A DNA stretch of 64,000 nt from Actinomortierella ambigua (GCA_016098155.1 JAAAJB010000097.1:1-64000); one strand, 5' to 3'; positions 11,777 through 25,300 are shown, counted from the first letter of the stretch. Notes: generated by a model from the sequence alone, not told the origin. Numbers and translations are program-made.

Positions 11777-14700
11777 ATGCTAACAACCGCCGACATTGTC
11801 TCCACCCCCTCTGAAGTCAACTCTGCCGATGCGACCGCTCATGCCAATGTCGCAGAGCTGACCGACATGCTCAGTCAGCTGTCCACCGCCCCCACCAGCG
11901 AGGAGTGCGATGAGATTGCGCGGGCCATGGCAGCGCGTCTCGTCCGGGAGGGGCTGATTCAACTACAGTCGAAGGAGGTGCTGGCTGTGCTCGAGGCCGA
12001 TGCCAAGAACAAAAAATCGGGTCTTGCGCGCGAGGGTGCCCTGATTGGGATCTGTGCCCTGGCCGACGTGGTGGGTCGGCCTGCCGGGCCATTCCTGCTG
12101 TCGCTCCTGCCGACGGTCCTGGAGACCTATGCCGACAAGGGGCCCGTCGTCCAGGATGCGGCCGCGCGTGCAGCCGAGGCCATCATGGCCACGATGCCGG
12201 CCCAGGCTGCGCCGGTGCTCCTGCCGTACCTGTTTGACGGCTTTGGCGGCGCGGGCAGGAAATGGCAGACCAAGGTCGGCGCCCTGCAGCTCCTGGCGGA
12301 CCTCGCGAATGCATCGCCCATCCAGATCGGCGTGGCCCTGCCTGTGGTGATCCCGCTGGTGAAAGAATGTCTGTCGGATACGAAAGATGAGGTTAGCCCC
12401 CTCTTTGTCTCTCTCTCTTTCTCTCCTTCTCTCTCTCTCTTTTGTGTTGAATCTTTGGATGATGATGACGCACTTTGCCCATGTTATGTAACACGATTCG
12501 AAAGTCTGTGTTTGTCCTACTCCAATTGTCGTCTTCTCTGACTATTTCCATGACGGCCTGTCTCTCTCCCTCTCCTTCCCTCCTTTTGTCCATCCAACAG
12601 GTTGCTCGGCAGGCACTCAAGACAATGCTCCGTATCTGCAACGTTGGAGGAAACCCAGATATTGCGCGTCATCTCAAGGACCTTGTCGACTGCATGGCAC
12701 ACCCCGAAAAGGTGTCTGAGGTCATGCACAAGCTCTCCGCCACGACTTTTGTCGCAGACATGAACGGACCAGCGCTGGCGATCATGGTCCCACTCCTTGT
12801 CCGAGCTCTCAAGGAACGCTCAGCTCAAGTCCAGCGCCAAACCGTCATCATCATCGACAATCTATGTACGCTCGTCAAAGACCCTGCGGAAGCTGGTCAG
12901 TTCCTCCCAGATCTACTGCCGGGACTCGAACGCATCATTGACACCGCGGGCATGCCCGACATTCGCGCCCTCGCGACCGCGGCCAAGAACACGTTGATCC
13001 AGGCAGGAGGCGCCACAAGAACGGACCCGGCCCTCATGGAAAACTCGATTGTTCCGACCGATGGCGAGGCGCGCACGATGGTGAACCGGGTCGTGGCCAA
13101 GTTTGGGTTCTTCCCCTCGTTTTTCGATGTGACGAAGCAACATGTGGCGGCGATCTCGGTCGTGCTGATCAAGGAAGAAAACTTGTCGCCGCGCGAATGG
13201 CAAAAGATCTTGGCGCCTTACTTGATGGCGTTTCTGAGTGCTGCTGACGCTGCTGCCGCGGTGGAGATGCTGGTTCAGCACTATATCGATCTTGACCTCC
13301 AGCTGAATGGCCAGCGCAACGTGGACGATGGCGAGGACGGCGAGGAGCTGTGCAATATCGACTTTTCGCTTGCGTACGGTGGGATGATGTTGCTGAACCA
13401 CACCCAGTTGAGACTGCGCCGTGGACATCGTTATGGACTCTGTGGGCCGAACGGCGTCGGAAAGTCGACGTTGATGCGCGCCATTTCCGAGGGCAAGCTC
13501 GAGGGTTTCCCTTCGCTAGATGTCCTCCGCACTGTCTTTGTCGAGCATAACCTACAGGGTGAAGAAGGGCACCTGTCCGTCGTGGATTGGATAGCGGCAG
13601 ACGAGGAGTGCAAAGGTGTTGTGAAGCGGGAAAACATTGTCAAGGCACTGGAGGAGGTTGGCTTTACAGACGAGTGGCAGGCCAAGCCAGTCGGGTCGCT
13701 GTCGGGAGGCTGGAAGATGAAGCTCGAGCTGGCTCGAGCGATGCTGCTGGATGCAGATATTTTGTTGCTGGACGAGCCGACGAACCACATGGATGAGAAC
13801 AACATTCGCTGGCTAGAGACGTACCTTGTCTCACGACCAAACATCACGTCGATCATTGTCTCGCACGACTCGAAATTCCTCGACCATGTGTGTACCAACA
13901 TTTTGCACTTTGAGCGCAAGAAGCTCAAGATGTACAAGGGCAATCTGTCCGAGTTTGTGAAGATCAAGCCCGAGGCCAAGTCTTACTACACCTTGGCGGC
14001 GACGTCGGTCAAGTTTGAGTTCCCCAAGCCGAGTTTCTTGGTCGGCGTACGGTCCAACACCAAGGCCATCGTCAAGATGAGTCGCGTCACGTTTACGTAC
14101 CCCGGCGCACAAAAACCGGCACTGTACAATGCGTCGGTCCAACTGTCGTTGTCGTCGCGGGTGGGCGTGGTCGGGCCGAATGGTGCGGGCAAGTCGACGA
14201 TCATCAAGCTGTTGACGGGGGAGATGACCCCCCAGGAAGGGGTGGTTTCGCGGCACCCGAATCTGCGGATTGGCTATGTGGCACAGCATGCATTTCATCA
14301 TCTCAACTTGCACCTGGAGAAGACGCCGAACCAGTACATCCAGTGGCGGTACCAGAGCGGGGCGGATCGCGAGGTGCTCGAGAAGGCTACTTTGGCATGG
14401 ACGGAAGAGGAGTTGAAGGTGTTTGAGGTGCCCGTTGTTGGCAAGGATGGCACGACACGGAGGCTAGAACAGCTGATGGGACGACAGAAGCTAAAGAAAT
14501 CGTATCAGTATGAGGTCAAGTGGGTCAACTATGACCACAAGTACAACACGTGGATGCCACGGGAGCGACTGTTGGAACTCGGGTTTGAAAAGCTTGTACG
14601 GCACTTTGACGACCGTGAGGCCTCGCGCGAGGGACTTGGCTACCGTGAGCTGACACCGGCGGCGATCCGCAAGCATCTGGAGGATGTGGGACTGGAGGGC

Positions 14701-15219
14701 GACATTGCGGACCACAATGCAATCGGGCAACTCTCCGGTGGGCAAAAGGTCAAAGTGGTGATTGCCGCAGCGATGTGGAACAATCCTCATATGCTCGTGC
14801 TGGACGAGCCGACGAATTTTCTGGATCGAGAGACTTTGGGCGGGTTGGCGGTCGCGATCCGAAACTGGGGGGGAGCAGTCCTCATGATTTCACATAGTGG
14901 CGAGTTTTTGTCGGCATTGTGCCCGGAAACATGGAAGGTCGAGGCGGGACATTTGACAATCTTGGGCAAGACCGCTGTCGACGACAGCCACTTTGACGAA
15001 GAGACGACTGCAGGGTCATCGGCGTCAGGGATGGTGTCAACAACGGCAGCAGTGACAGCCGCAACAGCGGGAGGAGGAGGAGGAGCTCCCCACCCAAAGA
15101 AGAAGAAGAAGACTCGAGCGGAGCAAAAAGCCCAGGAGGTTCGTCGACGCCAGCGCCATCTGGAATGGCTCTCGGCACCCAAGGGCACGCCCAAGCCTGC
15201 GGACACTGACTCGGATTAA
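11777..15219 (+). CDS. TEF3: Translation elongation factor 3 (ABC-F ATPase)
   Basis: Fungal EF3, the ribosome-bound ATPase that helps release E-site tRNA and is needed in each elongation cycle. Two exons, 11777-12391 and 12601-15219, give 1077 residues (yeast is 1044). Order: N-terminal HEAT-repeat arm; four-helix region; ABC1 with Walker A GPNGVGKST (about residue 487), signature LSGGW and LLLDEPTNHMD; ABC2 with GPNGAGKST (about 729). A chromodomain-like insert in ABC2 (YEVKWVNYDHKYNTWMPRE, about 842) is diagnostic for EF3. A second signature, LSGGQ, and LVLDEPTNFLD follow. The C-terminus carries a lysine-rich segment (HPKKKKKTRAEQKAQE) that in yeast mediates ribosome contact. The start ATG is preceded by a CT-rich leader. 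Codon use is biased to C-ending codons, as expected for a highly expressed gene. All motifs look intact. Confidence 0.97.
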
Positions 15220-16300
15220 TTAGAATCTGAAGATAGAGCTAGATAAATTTTGTGTGTCATGTTTCTCGAGGCGAACAAAAGGTGCTCTGACCCATTTTTT
15301 AAGGCTGCTTCCCCAACGTTCCATGCCTTGCAAGCGACTATTGAAAACTATACCGCTAGCATCTAACTGCCAACAGAGAACGAAAGAGAATAAAAGAGGT
15401 TTTTTATTCTCTACTGACCACGAGTCCAACTGACCCACTCTAGCGTGAGATTAGTGCCATCCAGATGGCATTAGCGCTTTGGAACTGGAAAGGTGCATTG
15501 AGACTGAGAGGGAAAGATTTGTCAAAGTGGATGGGCCGTCTGAACGTACACTCAGTTGGGTAACACACAACACGAAAAGCCGCTAAGCTCCTTGGTGGTT
15601 AGGGTGGGATTCGTTGAACGGCCCGGGCAATGGAATTGAGCAAATATGGTTTTCGAACCATTGCGATTGTGATATGGATGGTTGGATACCTTTTACACTT
15701 TTTTTATTCCATGTCGAGAATGACGGATATCTCTCTTTCCCTCTTTGAGCCTACACCACACTCCCCTTACACCCTCACACTCTCTGTGCACCCTTGCGCC
15801 TGTTTTCTAATGTACACGTTTTGAATGTAAGATGTCAGGGCTTGCAGGCAGAGAGGAGTGCTGATGCGGTTTTCTACAATGAATGGTATGCATGGAAAAG
15901 GAAAACCTTGAAGTGCGGTTTTATAAGTCGCGTACTGCGACTTTTGGAAGAGCGCATGAAAGAGCAGTTTGGTAAGTCAGCAGAATCATCCTTGCATTGT
16001 GCATTACGAGAGGAGTAGAAGTGAAGAAGGACAGGCAAAAGAAGGAGAAAGAAAAAGGGGGGGGGGGTGAGGGGCGAAATCTCGTAAATTCTCGACCAGT
16101 TGTTCAGGGAGAGGGGGGCAACGAGGGGTGGGAGCGAAGGCGACGCTCCTGTTGCACATCATGTCATTGACAGGACGACAGTAGAAGGATCAAGTGAAGA
16201 AGTGAAGACGAAAAAAAAACAGTACGTTCAATTGGACGGCGAACGACACGATCATGAAGACAGTGTAGGCCCATGCTGCTTAAGGGCTTTGCACCTCGAC
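15220..16300. other. Intergenic region after EF3
   Basis: Nothing recognisable as a gene. It contains the EF3 3' flank, a few short open frames without domains, and an A/G-rich stretch (16020-16085) before the lectin gene promoter. Confidence 0.5.
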
Positions 16301-16308
16301 ATAAATAC
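16301..16308 (+). promoter_or_regulatory. TATA-like element of the lectin gene
   Basis: ATAAATAC about 115 bases before the lectin start codon, followed by a pyrimidine-rich leader (CCCCCATTCAC, then repeated CACTAC). Placement and composition fit a fungal core promoter. Confidence 0.5.
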
Positions 16309-16418
16309 CCTTGGCTTTTTCCCCCCCATTCACTTCCCACGCGCTACAACACACTTTCCTTCCTAGTCCCATCCTCTTCCTCACTACCACTACCACTCAC
16401 TTTTTGCCCAACTCCAAC

Positions 16419-16829
16419 ATGCCGTTCCCCAAAGGCCCCTTCCAGATCAAACTTCGCGACGAGGACCTTGTTCTTGATGTCAGGCAAGGCGTCATCACTC
16501 CCGGTGCCGATATCATCATTTGGAAAAGCCGCCGCCATGAGACAGACAACGAGAACCAGATCTGGGTCTACGAGGACAAGCAGATCAAGAACGTCAAGAG
16601 CGGTCTTGTCTTGACCGCCGAAAACTTTGGACGCAACGCCAATGTCGTGCAGAACCCTAGCGAGCGGACCGAAGCCCAATTGTACGATTATGATGACTAC
16701 ACCATCAGCGCCAGAGAGGACGACGACTTGGTGCTGGGTGTCACCTCCAAGACCGAAGGTTCGAATGTCAACCTCGTTCGTCGTGACAACGATGACTTTA
16801 AGCAGATGTGGGAATATGTCGCCTTGTGA
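16419..16829 (+). CDS. Beta-trefoil (ricin-B-like) lectin domain protein
   Basis: Single-exon 136-residue protein made of one beta-trefoil domain. The repeated pattern is visible as hydrophobic-D/G-hydrophobic triplets (LVLDVRQG, GLVLTAENF, LVLGVTSK), each followed by a Q-x-W type element (ENQIWVYED, FKQMWEY at the C-terminus). There is no signal peptide, so it is likely cytosolic, like fungal defence lectins, or exported without a leader. The ATG at 16419 is chosen because it follows a short C/A-rich leader and starts the fold directly; the open frame continues 36 codons upstream but that part looks like leader sequence. Sugar specificity cannot be read from the sequence. Confidence 0.8.
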   Translation: MPFPKGPFQIKLRDEDLVLDVRQGVITPGADIIIWKSRRHETDNENQIWVYEDKQIKNVKSGLVLTAENFGRNANVVQNPSERTEAQLYDYDDYTISAREDDDLVLGVTSKTEGSNVNLVRRDNDDFKQMWEYVAL

Positions 16830-16876
16830 ACTAAAGAGAGAGGGGAGAGAGCCCTTGAAGAACAAGAAAAATAATC

Positions 16877-16882
16877 AATAAA
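16877..16882 (+). terminator. Poly(A) signal of the lectin gene
   Basis: AATAAA about 48 bases after the stop codon, followed by an A run. Confidence 0.6.
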
Positions 16883-17601
16883 AAAAAGATGCCTTTTTTT
16901 CTCCCCCTGTACGAGACTTTTCAAAGATTCGTGTATCGACGTCCATTCTTTGGTTGCTATGTATGGGCGTACATAGTTCCTTGCACTTGCCACAGCAACG
17001 AACTACTGTGATTGATCAACGAATTGTGTCATGTTCCAAGACTCCGTAAAAGGGGGGTCTGAATTTCGTTTACTCTGTATAGCAAAATGGATCTGTGGGT
17101 GACCTCTGGCTTGAACGCCGAATTCAAGCAAAGGGCCAACAACAGCATCTGTGATCCATTCACCGCTCAATATGAAACCAGTCATCCTCGAAGTTGCAGG
17201 TGGCTTCTGTCGTTTATTCGTTCCTTCGTTGTTGAAAAAAAGGTACATGTAGTATTTTACGAGATATCTTGAGGACGGGTGTAGCCTGGAACAAAGGTTT
17301 ACTCCATGTTGTTACAAATATCAATACGCGGCACATTGCCATGTTGTGACTATGTCAAGGGCGCATTCTCTTTGCTTTGTTTTTACCCTTTATTCTATCA
17401 GCTCAAAAAACCCACTTCCCCTAAAACTCTTTAGTATGATGCTTATGTTTGCAAAGGTGGTGCACGGTACGTGTTTTATGAGGGGAGGGTGCGTTGGAAA
17501 AAAAGAGGAGTTCCTAAATAAACATAATGGATGGTAGAGGATATATAGCCAGTAATCTTGGCAGGAGGGGAGGCACCACCTTGTCCTGTGTTATGATAGA
17601 G
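16883..17601. other. Intergenic region, no gene seen
   Basis: Only short open frames without recognisable domains. The right part is the 3' flank of the minus-strand cysteine-rich protein gene. Confidence 0.5.
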
Positions 17602-17925
17602 CTAAGCGGTAGGAATAGGCTCGAGTGGAACCCATCCATTGGGGCATCCCGCGGGCAGGCAAGCGCCAAATTCGGAAGGCTCCTGGCTCACGAAAAGACA
17701 GCACGTCTGTTGTTCACCGGCGCATGGCAGGTTCTTGCCGCACTTGAGCAGAATGGCGTTGGCTAACATAAATGCAATGATAGAATGTCAGTTGAGAAAT
17801 AGTTATGTGTTGTATTACAGAATGAGGAGTGAAGTTTCAGTGCGTCACTCCATCATGATTCTACCTGGGGAAAGAACAAAGGCGGATGCCAGGAAAAGGC
17901 AGGAGAGAGCAGCAGCGAGCTTCAT
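17602..17925 (-). CDS. Small secreted cysteine-rich protein (73 aa), two exons
   Basis: This gene appears only after splicing. Exon 1 (17925 down to 17865) encodes MK followed by a hydrophobic signal sequence (LAAALSCLFLASAFVLSP). A 102-bp intron (17864 to 17763) has GTAGAA at its donor and ATGTTAG at its acceptor. Exon 2 (17762 to 17602) continues in frame to a TAG. The junction adds an Ala, giving an ANA-like cleavage site. The mature peptide is about 50 residues with six cysteines in the order C-x5-C-x6-CC-x12-C-x4-C, as in knottin- or hydrophobin-sized secreted effectors. A TATA box lies at 18006-18013. I do not recognise the family. The coding part in exon 2 has C-ending codons, unlike flanking sequence. 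Confidence 0.8.
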
Positions 17926-18005
17926 TTTTGTTAGAAGGGGAGGCAAGAGAGCAAGATTTGTTGAGTGGGGAGAAACAATTGTCTCGCTCTTGGGGGGTGG
18001 GGAGG

Positions 18006-18013
18006 CTTTTATA
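18006..18013 (-). promoter_or_regulatory. TATA box of the cysteine-rich protein gene
   Basis: TATAAAAG on the minus strand, about 81 bases before the start codon. The same octamer is found before the 9428-9853 secreted-protein gene. Confidence 0.75.
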
Positions 18014-19321
18014 TTGAGACCAGGGCAGCTTGGATTGGCTGTCTTTCGGGCACCATACATTTCCTCGGTTTTGTAATCGTGACAATGAATGGTCACCCCC
18101 TCCCTTCCCAACGAAACCGATCCGACGGAACTATGGCAACAGTTGGCGTATGTAAAAAGCAACGGACAGCCAAAACAATACCCAGCCCAGCCCTACCTGT
18201 TTTCAATGGTTCTGTACTACGTTAGAGTATGTTTCTACGATTCTGGTGACATTGTGCAATGTACCGTTGAGCACATGGTGCATGGCCGTTGGAAGGAGGG
18301 TTTCAGTCTATATTCCTAGACGCGCTACACTGGCACACAGAGAGGTATATCTATTCCGCACATATCTCGCCTCGTGGGTCTAGAGCGAGGGGAAATAAAA
18401 ATCGGTTGCGGGAAAATCATTTTGTCGGAGAGAACCATGGTTGCTTTTTGTGTCTGTGTGTTTTTTTTTGTTTTTCTTGCGCAAAGCCGTAAAGTTTGCT
18501 GTTGTTGATGCTAAAATAGCAGATGCTTGTTCTTCTTCTTCGTCCCCAGCCCATTTTGTGGGAGAGTTTGCACGTCGCTTTCCCACGCCAACCGTTTTTT
18601 GAAGCCCCGCGATGGAAAGCGAAGAAAAACCTCGAAATGCACAGACAATAACAAATGTATCTTTCGATGCACTGCGGACTGTTACAGACGGGTAGGATTG
18701 AGCCCCTCTTTCTCATTAAACAGACATGAAAATCCCTCTCCTCTTTCCCTTGTTAGCGGGAGCGCCAATTTCAAGAACCGGCGTTATTTTGTTTGCTGAA
18801 CATTACAATGGCATACGGCAAAAACAAAGTCCCCGCTTTTGTACACCATATCCATGCTTTGAACGACATGCCCATGAGTACAATGTAAGTAGGCTTTGAT
18901 TATTTTTTCGCGCAGTAGGCTAGGATTCAATCCCTCATGTTTTCTTTTTGTAGACAGCATACTCGTCACCACTGAGATACTTTTTGTTTTTTCCCCCCCT
19001 GATTCCGGTCCCTTAAAGTATTCCGATGAAATACCTCGTTCCCCACTGCGCTGGTTGATCCTCTCCCCTTCTTCCCTCCCTCTTCGACTTGTCGAAACAA
19101 AGATGGCAGTGCAACACTCGAGGACGAAATTAATTATTACACGAATTCTTTCATTATTTTCCCGCCTCCCTATCTATGAACAATACAGGGCAATGAAGAC
19201 AATGGGGGATGGCGTGAGGGGAGACGGACTAAAAGAGGTTTCAAAAAGACAAAAAAACTAGATAACTTTTATATGGTGAGTGAAAAATGGGTTCGTTACT
19301 GTTTCATTTCCTTTTTTTTTT
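18014..19321. other. Intergenic region, no gene seen
   Basis: Only short open frames without domains. The right end, near 19260-19321, contains the 3' flank of the giant repeat-protein gene, including a T-rich run directly past its stop codon. Confidence 0.5.
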
Positions 19322-22300
19322 TTAGAACCACCTGATGTTCTTCATCGCCTCGACGAGGATGGGCAACATTTCGTTAAACACGGACGAGGGGGTGCTGTCA
19401 AGGATCTGGTTGAGCCAGGTCAGAGGCGCGCCGCTCGAAGAGCGCATGTTGAAGACGCAGGAGATGGCATTGGAGGGGTTCAAAAGGCCGGCGAGCACAG
19501 GGATGACATCCCAGAACGAGACCTTGACGCCGGCATAGAGTTTGAGGTCGTTGACGCCGCCGTTCTGGTTGGCGTTGTTCAGATGGACGGCAGGGCCGCT
19601 CGTCGTCACCTGGATCGCGTTCTTGCCGTTCGACTTGACCAGAACATCGACGAAACCCATGTCGACCTGCAGAGGTCCTCCGTTGACAAAGTTGACCTCA
19701 AAGTCCATGCCCAACGGGATCAGCTTCAGCTTCATGTTCTGCATCTTCATCGGCGACCAAAGCGTCACTTCGGGGGGCGTGATCGACAGCTGCGACAGCG
19801 TCGTGAACGAGCCGAGCTGGATACCTCCCAGGGTCACGCCCTCCAGAGCGTTCTTCCACTTCAAGGCGTTGGGCAGGATCGACTCCATGGCCTTGTTGAT
19901 GTTGGGCTGAATAGGAGTGATGTAGGCACCCAGGACCCAAGGGGTCGAGGTCAGCTGGACGGAACCGGCCTTGATACCCATGATAGCGCCACTGCCCTGG
20001 TGGAAGGCGGAGAGCTGGATACCATCACCGCCAAAGTTGAGCTTGACGGGGACGCCGACGGCGACGCCGGGGACCTTGATGGAGGCCTGGATGCCCGTTG
20101 GGGTGAGGACGGTGTCCATGTCTTGGACGCGGAGCGGGTTGTTGGCGTTGATGTAGGCCTGGGCCTTTTGGAAGACGCTGTTGAGCTCGACAGTGACGGC
20201 GACCTTACCGGCGATGTTGTAGGCCTGCGAGGGGGAAGCACCAAACTTGATGCCGCTGGCCACGATCGATCCGGGCACGTTTCCGACGGAGGAGAACATG
20301 AGCTGGCTGACAGGGCCCGACAACGAACCAATGATCTGGGGCGCGGCCGCACCAAAGGGCAGCGAGGCACTGAGGCTCACCTTGCCGTTCGACAGCTGCA
20401 GGTTGTTGACGGCGGGCGAGACCAGGTTGGCGCCGTTGGCGTTCACAGAGAGACCAATGTAGGGCATGTCGACCGAGATCTTGGAGGCGACTCCACCGAG
20501 CGATGCACCGACGGCGGCAGCCAGCTCGTTGGCGCCGGGAGCGCTGAGGTCGAGCTGGGTGATCGAGAAAGCGGGGGCTCCGCCGGGGGCAGCGCCAGTG
20601 CCGCCGATCATGTCCTGGATCATCTTGATGTAGGGAGCAAGGGGCACCGAGACACGGACCTTGTCCAGGATAGTGAACACGTTGCCGGCTGAGCCACCAA
20701 AGGCAATGTTGCCGATCACGAGGTTGGCACCAGGAGCAGCGGTACCGCCGATGATGGCGTTGACGAGGGCAGCGACCTTGTCCTGGATCTCTCCAGACTC
20801 CTCCAGACCAATGAGCGTCTGGACCTTGAGCGCGACCTGGTTGTTACCGGAAGCGAGCTCGATCGAGGGAACGCTGATCGTGGCCAGTGGGGTCGAGTCC
20901 AGAGCAGCGCTGACACTGACATAGTTGAGAAGGATCTTGGCATCGAAGGAGAGACCCTGGACAGCCAAGGCCAGGTCGGCACCAATCTTGGGAGGGTTGC
21001 GCATGTTGATGTTGGCGCTGTCCAAGATCACCTTGTCGAGAATCGAGGTCGAGTTGCCAGCGCCACCACCGGGGGCGGAGCCGATAAGCTTGGCCAGAGG
21101 GACGCTGAGCTTGATACCCTGGAAGATCTTGAAGGTGTTGTCCTTGTTGGCGCCGACGGCGAGGTTCGAGACAATGATGTTGCCCTGGGGCACCTGACCG
21201 GCCATCATGGCGTTGACGAGGCCAGCCACGACGGTCTGAGCGGCATCGGACGTGGCAACGCTGGCGGCAATGCTGGTCGCGATCGTGAGGTCAGCACCGT
21301 TCGAGCCGAGCTGCAGCTTGGGAACGGCGACCTGGGCCAGGTTGACACCCTCGACACCAATGTCGACGCCGACATAGTTGAGCTTGATCTGAGCAGGGAT
21401 CGACAGACTCTTGACCAGGATACCCACGTCAATACCGACGACCTGGGGCGAGTTGAGATCAACGACCAGGTTGCTAAGGCCGATACGGCTGAGAAGATCG
21501 GTGGGATTGGGAGTCGTGGTGTTGGCAGGGAGCAGGCCAAAGATCTTGGAGAGGGGCACACCAAGCTTGACTGCCTGGAAGATCTTGAAGGTGTTGTCCT
21601 TGCTGGCACCCACGGCAAAGTTGGTGACAACAATGTTACCCGCTGGCACCTGACCCGCCAGGATGGCGTTGAACAGTCCGGCAACGACACCCTGGGCGGC
21701 CTCCGACGAGGCAACGGTGGCATCCACGCGCGTGGCAATGGTCAGGTCAGCGCCGTTCGAGCCGAGCTGAAGCTTGGGGACGGAGATCTGGGCCAGGTTG
21801 ACGGCATCGACACCAATGTCCAAACCAACATAGTTGAGCTTGATCTGGGCGGGGATCGACAGGCTCTTGATGACAACACCGGCATCGATGCCAAGGACCT
21901 GAGGAGCGTTAAAGTCAATGACCAGGTCGCTCAGGCCGATGCGGCTCAGCAGATCGGTAGGGTTGGGAGCGGTGCCGTTGGCGGGAATCAGTCCAAAGAG
22001 CTGTGACAGGGGAAGACCAAACTTAATACCCTGGAAGATCTTGAAGGTGTTGTCCTTGCTTGCACCGACAGCCAAGTTGGTGATCACAAGGTTGCCCTGA
22101 GGAACCTGACCAGCAATCGCAGCATCGACAAGACCAGCAACGACGCCCTGGGCAGCCTCCGACGTGGCGACGGTGGCGTCAATGCGGGTACCAATGGTCA
22201 GGTCAGCACCGTTGGAGCCGAGCTCCAGCTTGGGCACCGAGATCTGAGCCAGGTTGGTGGCATCCACGCCAAGGTCGACACCGACGTAGTTGAGCTTGAT

Positions 22301-25300
22301 CTGGGCGGGGATCGACAGGCTCTTGATCAGGATGCCAACATCAATGCCAATGACCTGAGGAGCGTTGAGGTCAATGATGAGGTTGCTGAGGCCGATGCGG
22401 TTGATCAGGTCGGTGGGGTTGGGGTTCGTGGGAGCAGGGAGCTGAGCAAAGATCTTGGACAAGGGGATGGCAAACTGGATACGCTGCAGGAACTTGAACG
22501 TGTTTTGCTGGCTTCCACCGATGGCGAGGTTGTTGATCACAATGTTGCCCTGAGGGACCTGCTTCGCCAGCACAGCGTTGACAAGTCCAGCGACGGCGCT
22601 CTGGGCAGCGTCCGATGTGGCAACGGTCGCATCGACGTGAGTACCAATGGTCAGGTCAGCACCGTTCGAGCCAATGTCCAACTTAGGAACGGAAACTTGG
22701 GCCAGATTGGTGGCGTCGATACCAATGTCCACACCGACGTAGTTGAGCTTGATCTGGGCAGGGAGCGTGAGACCCTTGATAAGAACACCAGCGTCAATGC
22801 CGATGACCTGGGGAGCGTTGAGGTCAATGACGATGTTGCTGAGACCAATACGGTTGAGGAAATCGGTCGAGTTACCGCCGTTGAGGATGCCACCGACGTA
22901 GGTCTTGGCCTGGGCCAGGAGAGGAGGAAGTCCTACTGGGTACGAGATCAACGAGAAGGTCTGGATGGTGTCTTGGGCAGATTCACCAAGCAGTGGCTTG
23001 CTAATCACCAAGCTGTTGACAGGGACAGTGTTATCGGCCGTCAGAAGGTAGTTGGCGAGCTTGCCGACGACGTCAGCGAGCTGGGGCGTGTCGCGGACGG
23101 CAACCGAGGCCTGAATGGTCAGAGCAAGCTGGTTGTTGGCGGTGTGGATGGTGATCTGAGGAACATCGATATGGGCCACATCGGTCGAGTCAAGGGCCAG
23201 ATCGATGCCAAAGTAGCCAATGTCGACACTGGCCTGCAAGTTGATACCACTGACGACGACCGATGTGCCGAGAGCAATGACGGGGGGCTGAGACAGATCG
23301 GCCGAGAGCTGGCTGATCTGGACGTTCTTGAGCATGTCACCACCGACCTGGGCAAGGTTCAGGCCCAAGAGACCAGTGATGTAGTCGACGTTGGGGCGGT
23401 TGATGACCGAGGACGAGGGAATCGAGATTGAAATCTTGGACAGCAGGTCAAAGTAGTCGGTGGGCGACGCACCAAGACGCAGGTTGTGGATGGTGAGGGC
23501 CTCGGGGGTCTGACCAAGCTGACCCTGAGCAATGCGGCCAACGAAGGTAGCCACCTTGTTCTGGGCAGAATCAGCGTTGTTGAAGTTCAAATCGATGCTG
23601 GCCTCGAGGTTGTTGCCGCCAGTGACAAGGGCCAGGTTGTTGACACCAACGTTGGTGATGTCGACATCATCCAGACCACCAGAGACGCCAATGTAAGGAA
23701 CGGACACAGTGACGGGGATAGGGTTCGAGAAGGCAGCCGTAGCGCCGACACGGAGACCAGCGTTGGGAATGGTGGCAAGCGACAGACCCGAGAGCTTCAA
23801 GCCGAGCTGAGCAATCAGGCTGGACATGAAGTTTCCAGAGGCCGAAGGGTCTATAGAGGGGAGATGCGGAGCAAAATAAATATGACTTGATGTTAGAGTG
23901 GTTCTTAATATCTTTCTATGTATGTGTGAAGAAGTCATTTCAAACCACATTGTGCTTACCGTTGCTGTTCAGCAGACCACCAAGAGGGAAGCTGACCGAG
24001 ATCTGCGACAGAGCGGTGATGGTGTCCGAAGGGCTGTCACCAAGGACAAGTCCGTTGATACCGATGGAGCTGGAGACCGACTGCTTAGCAATGACGGCAT
24101 TGACCAAAGTAGCGACCTTGGTTGCAATCTCGTCGCCAGTTCCGACAGAGATGTCGAGGCCAGCGATCATGGCAGCCGTACCACCGTTATAGGCAAAGCG
24201 CGAGTTGAGGGCAATACCCGCAAGCTGAGAGCCATCCAAGGCCACGTTGATACCAAAGTAGCCAATGTCAGCGACGATGGGCAGACCCAAGAACATGTCG
24301 AGGTTGATGGCAGCCGAGATGTAGTTGTTGGGCAGGATGGCAATGTTGGCCTCATGGATGGTCAAGGAGGCCAGTGTGCCAACGTTGATGGCAATGGCAT
24401 TCTGGCCAACGGTAACGGAGGTCTTGGAGAGGACATCACCCAGAAGATCGCCAGTGCTGACGCCACCCTTGATGACGCTCGAGATGGAAGAGCCAATGTA
24501 GATGTTGTTCAGCGTGTTGACAGCATCCTGAGGGCTGACACCAATGGCAAGATTTCCGAAACCAGCGTGGACATCGACAGGCGAACCGCTGAGGAGACCG
24601 CTGACAACCGAGGCGACCGTTGGGGGCATGGACGGGTTGGGCTCGTCAAAGATGAGACCGATACCGAGTGAGATATCAACGAGGCCAGAACCAGTGCCGA
24701 GCATGTTGGCAATGAAAACCTTTGCAAGGCGGGAATCGCCGAGGCTGATGTCCATGGCAAAGTATGGGATGTTGATATCCAGACCAAAAGCGAGGGGCAC
24801 CTGGATCTTGGGCTCAATCAGGAGCGTGTGTCCGGGTGAGGTCTTGAGAGCAAGACCCTTGAGGTAGCTGAGAGCAGAGCTAGCCGAGCCGCCGATCTGG
24901 CTGATGTCGATGGGCAGGTACTGGCTGATATAGGACATCGCAAACTCCTTGAGTGCAACGGTGCTGAGACCCTGCATAGACAGGTTGATCTGGATACCAG
25001 ACAGAAGGTCGTTGAAATCCGTCATGTTTGTGCTGTTGAGAGCTCCAAAAGTGATGTTGCCAATGTTCAGCGTCTGAGTCAACGTGCCTAAGAGAAATGG
25101 ATGACCAAATCATAGGGTAGGAGATGTAGTTTTACAACTGGTCAGTTTTGCTATATATTTTTTTTTTTTTTTTTTTTTTGAAAAAAGCATACATCTTGAC
25201 AGCTTGCACATCATCTCCAACAAAAATTAATTGTCATCTACTTACCAGCCATGAAATCGTTCAGCAAGGCAGCAGTCTGAACGGCAGCCACGGGGTCGTT

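Noticed and set aside
19280..20692. 470-codon open frame on the + strand
   Set aside because: It is antisense to the repeat-protein exon. Its G/D/V-rich composition mirrors the real frame's codon bias, and there is no domain.
22505..23431. 308-codon + strand open frame
   Set aside because: Shadow of the same minus-strand exon.
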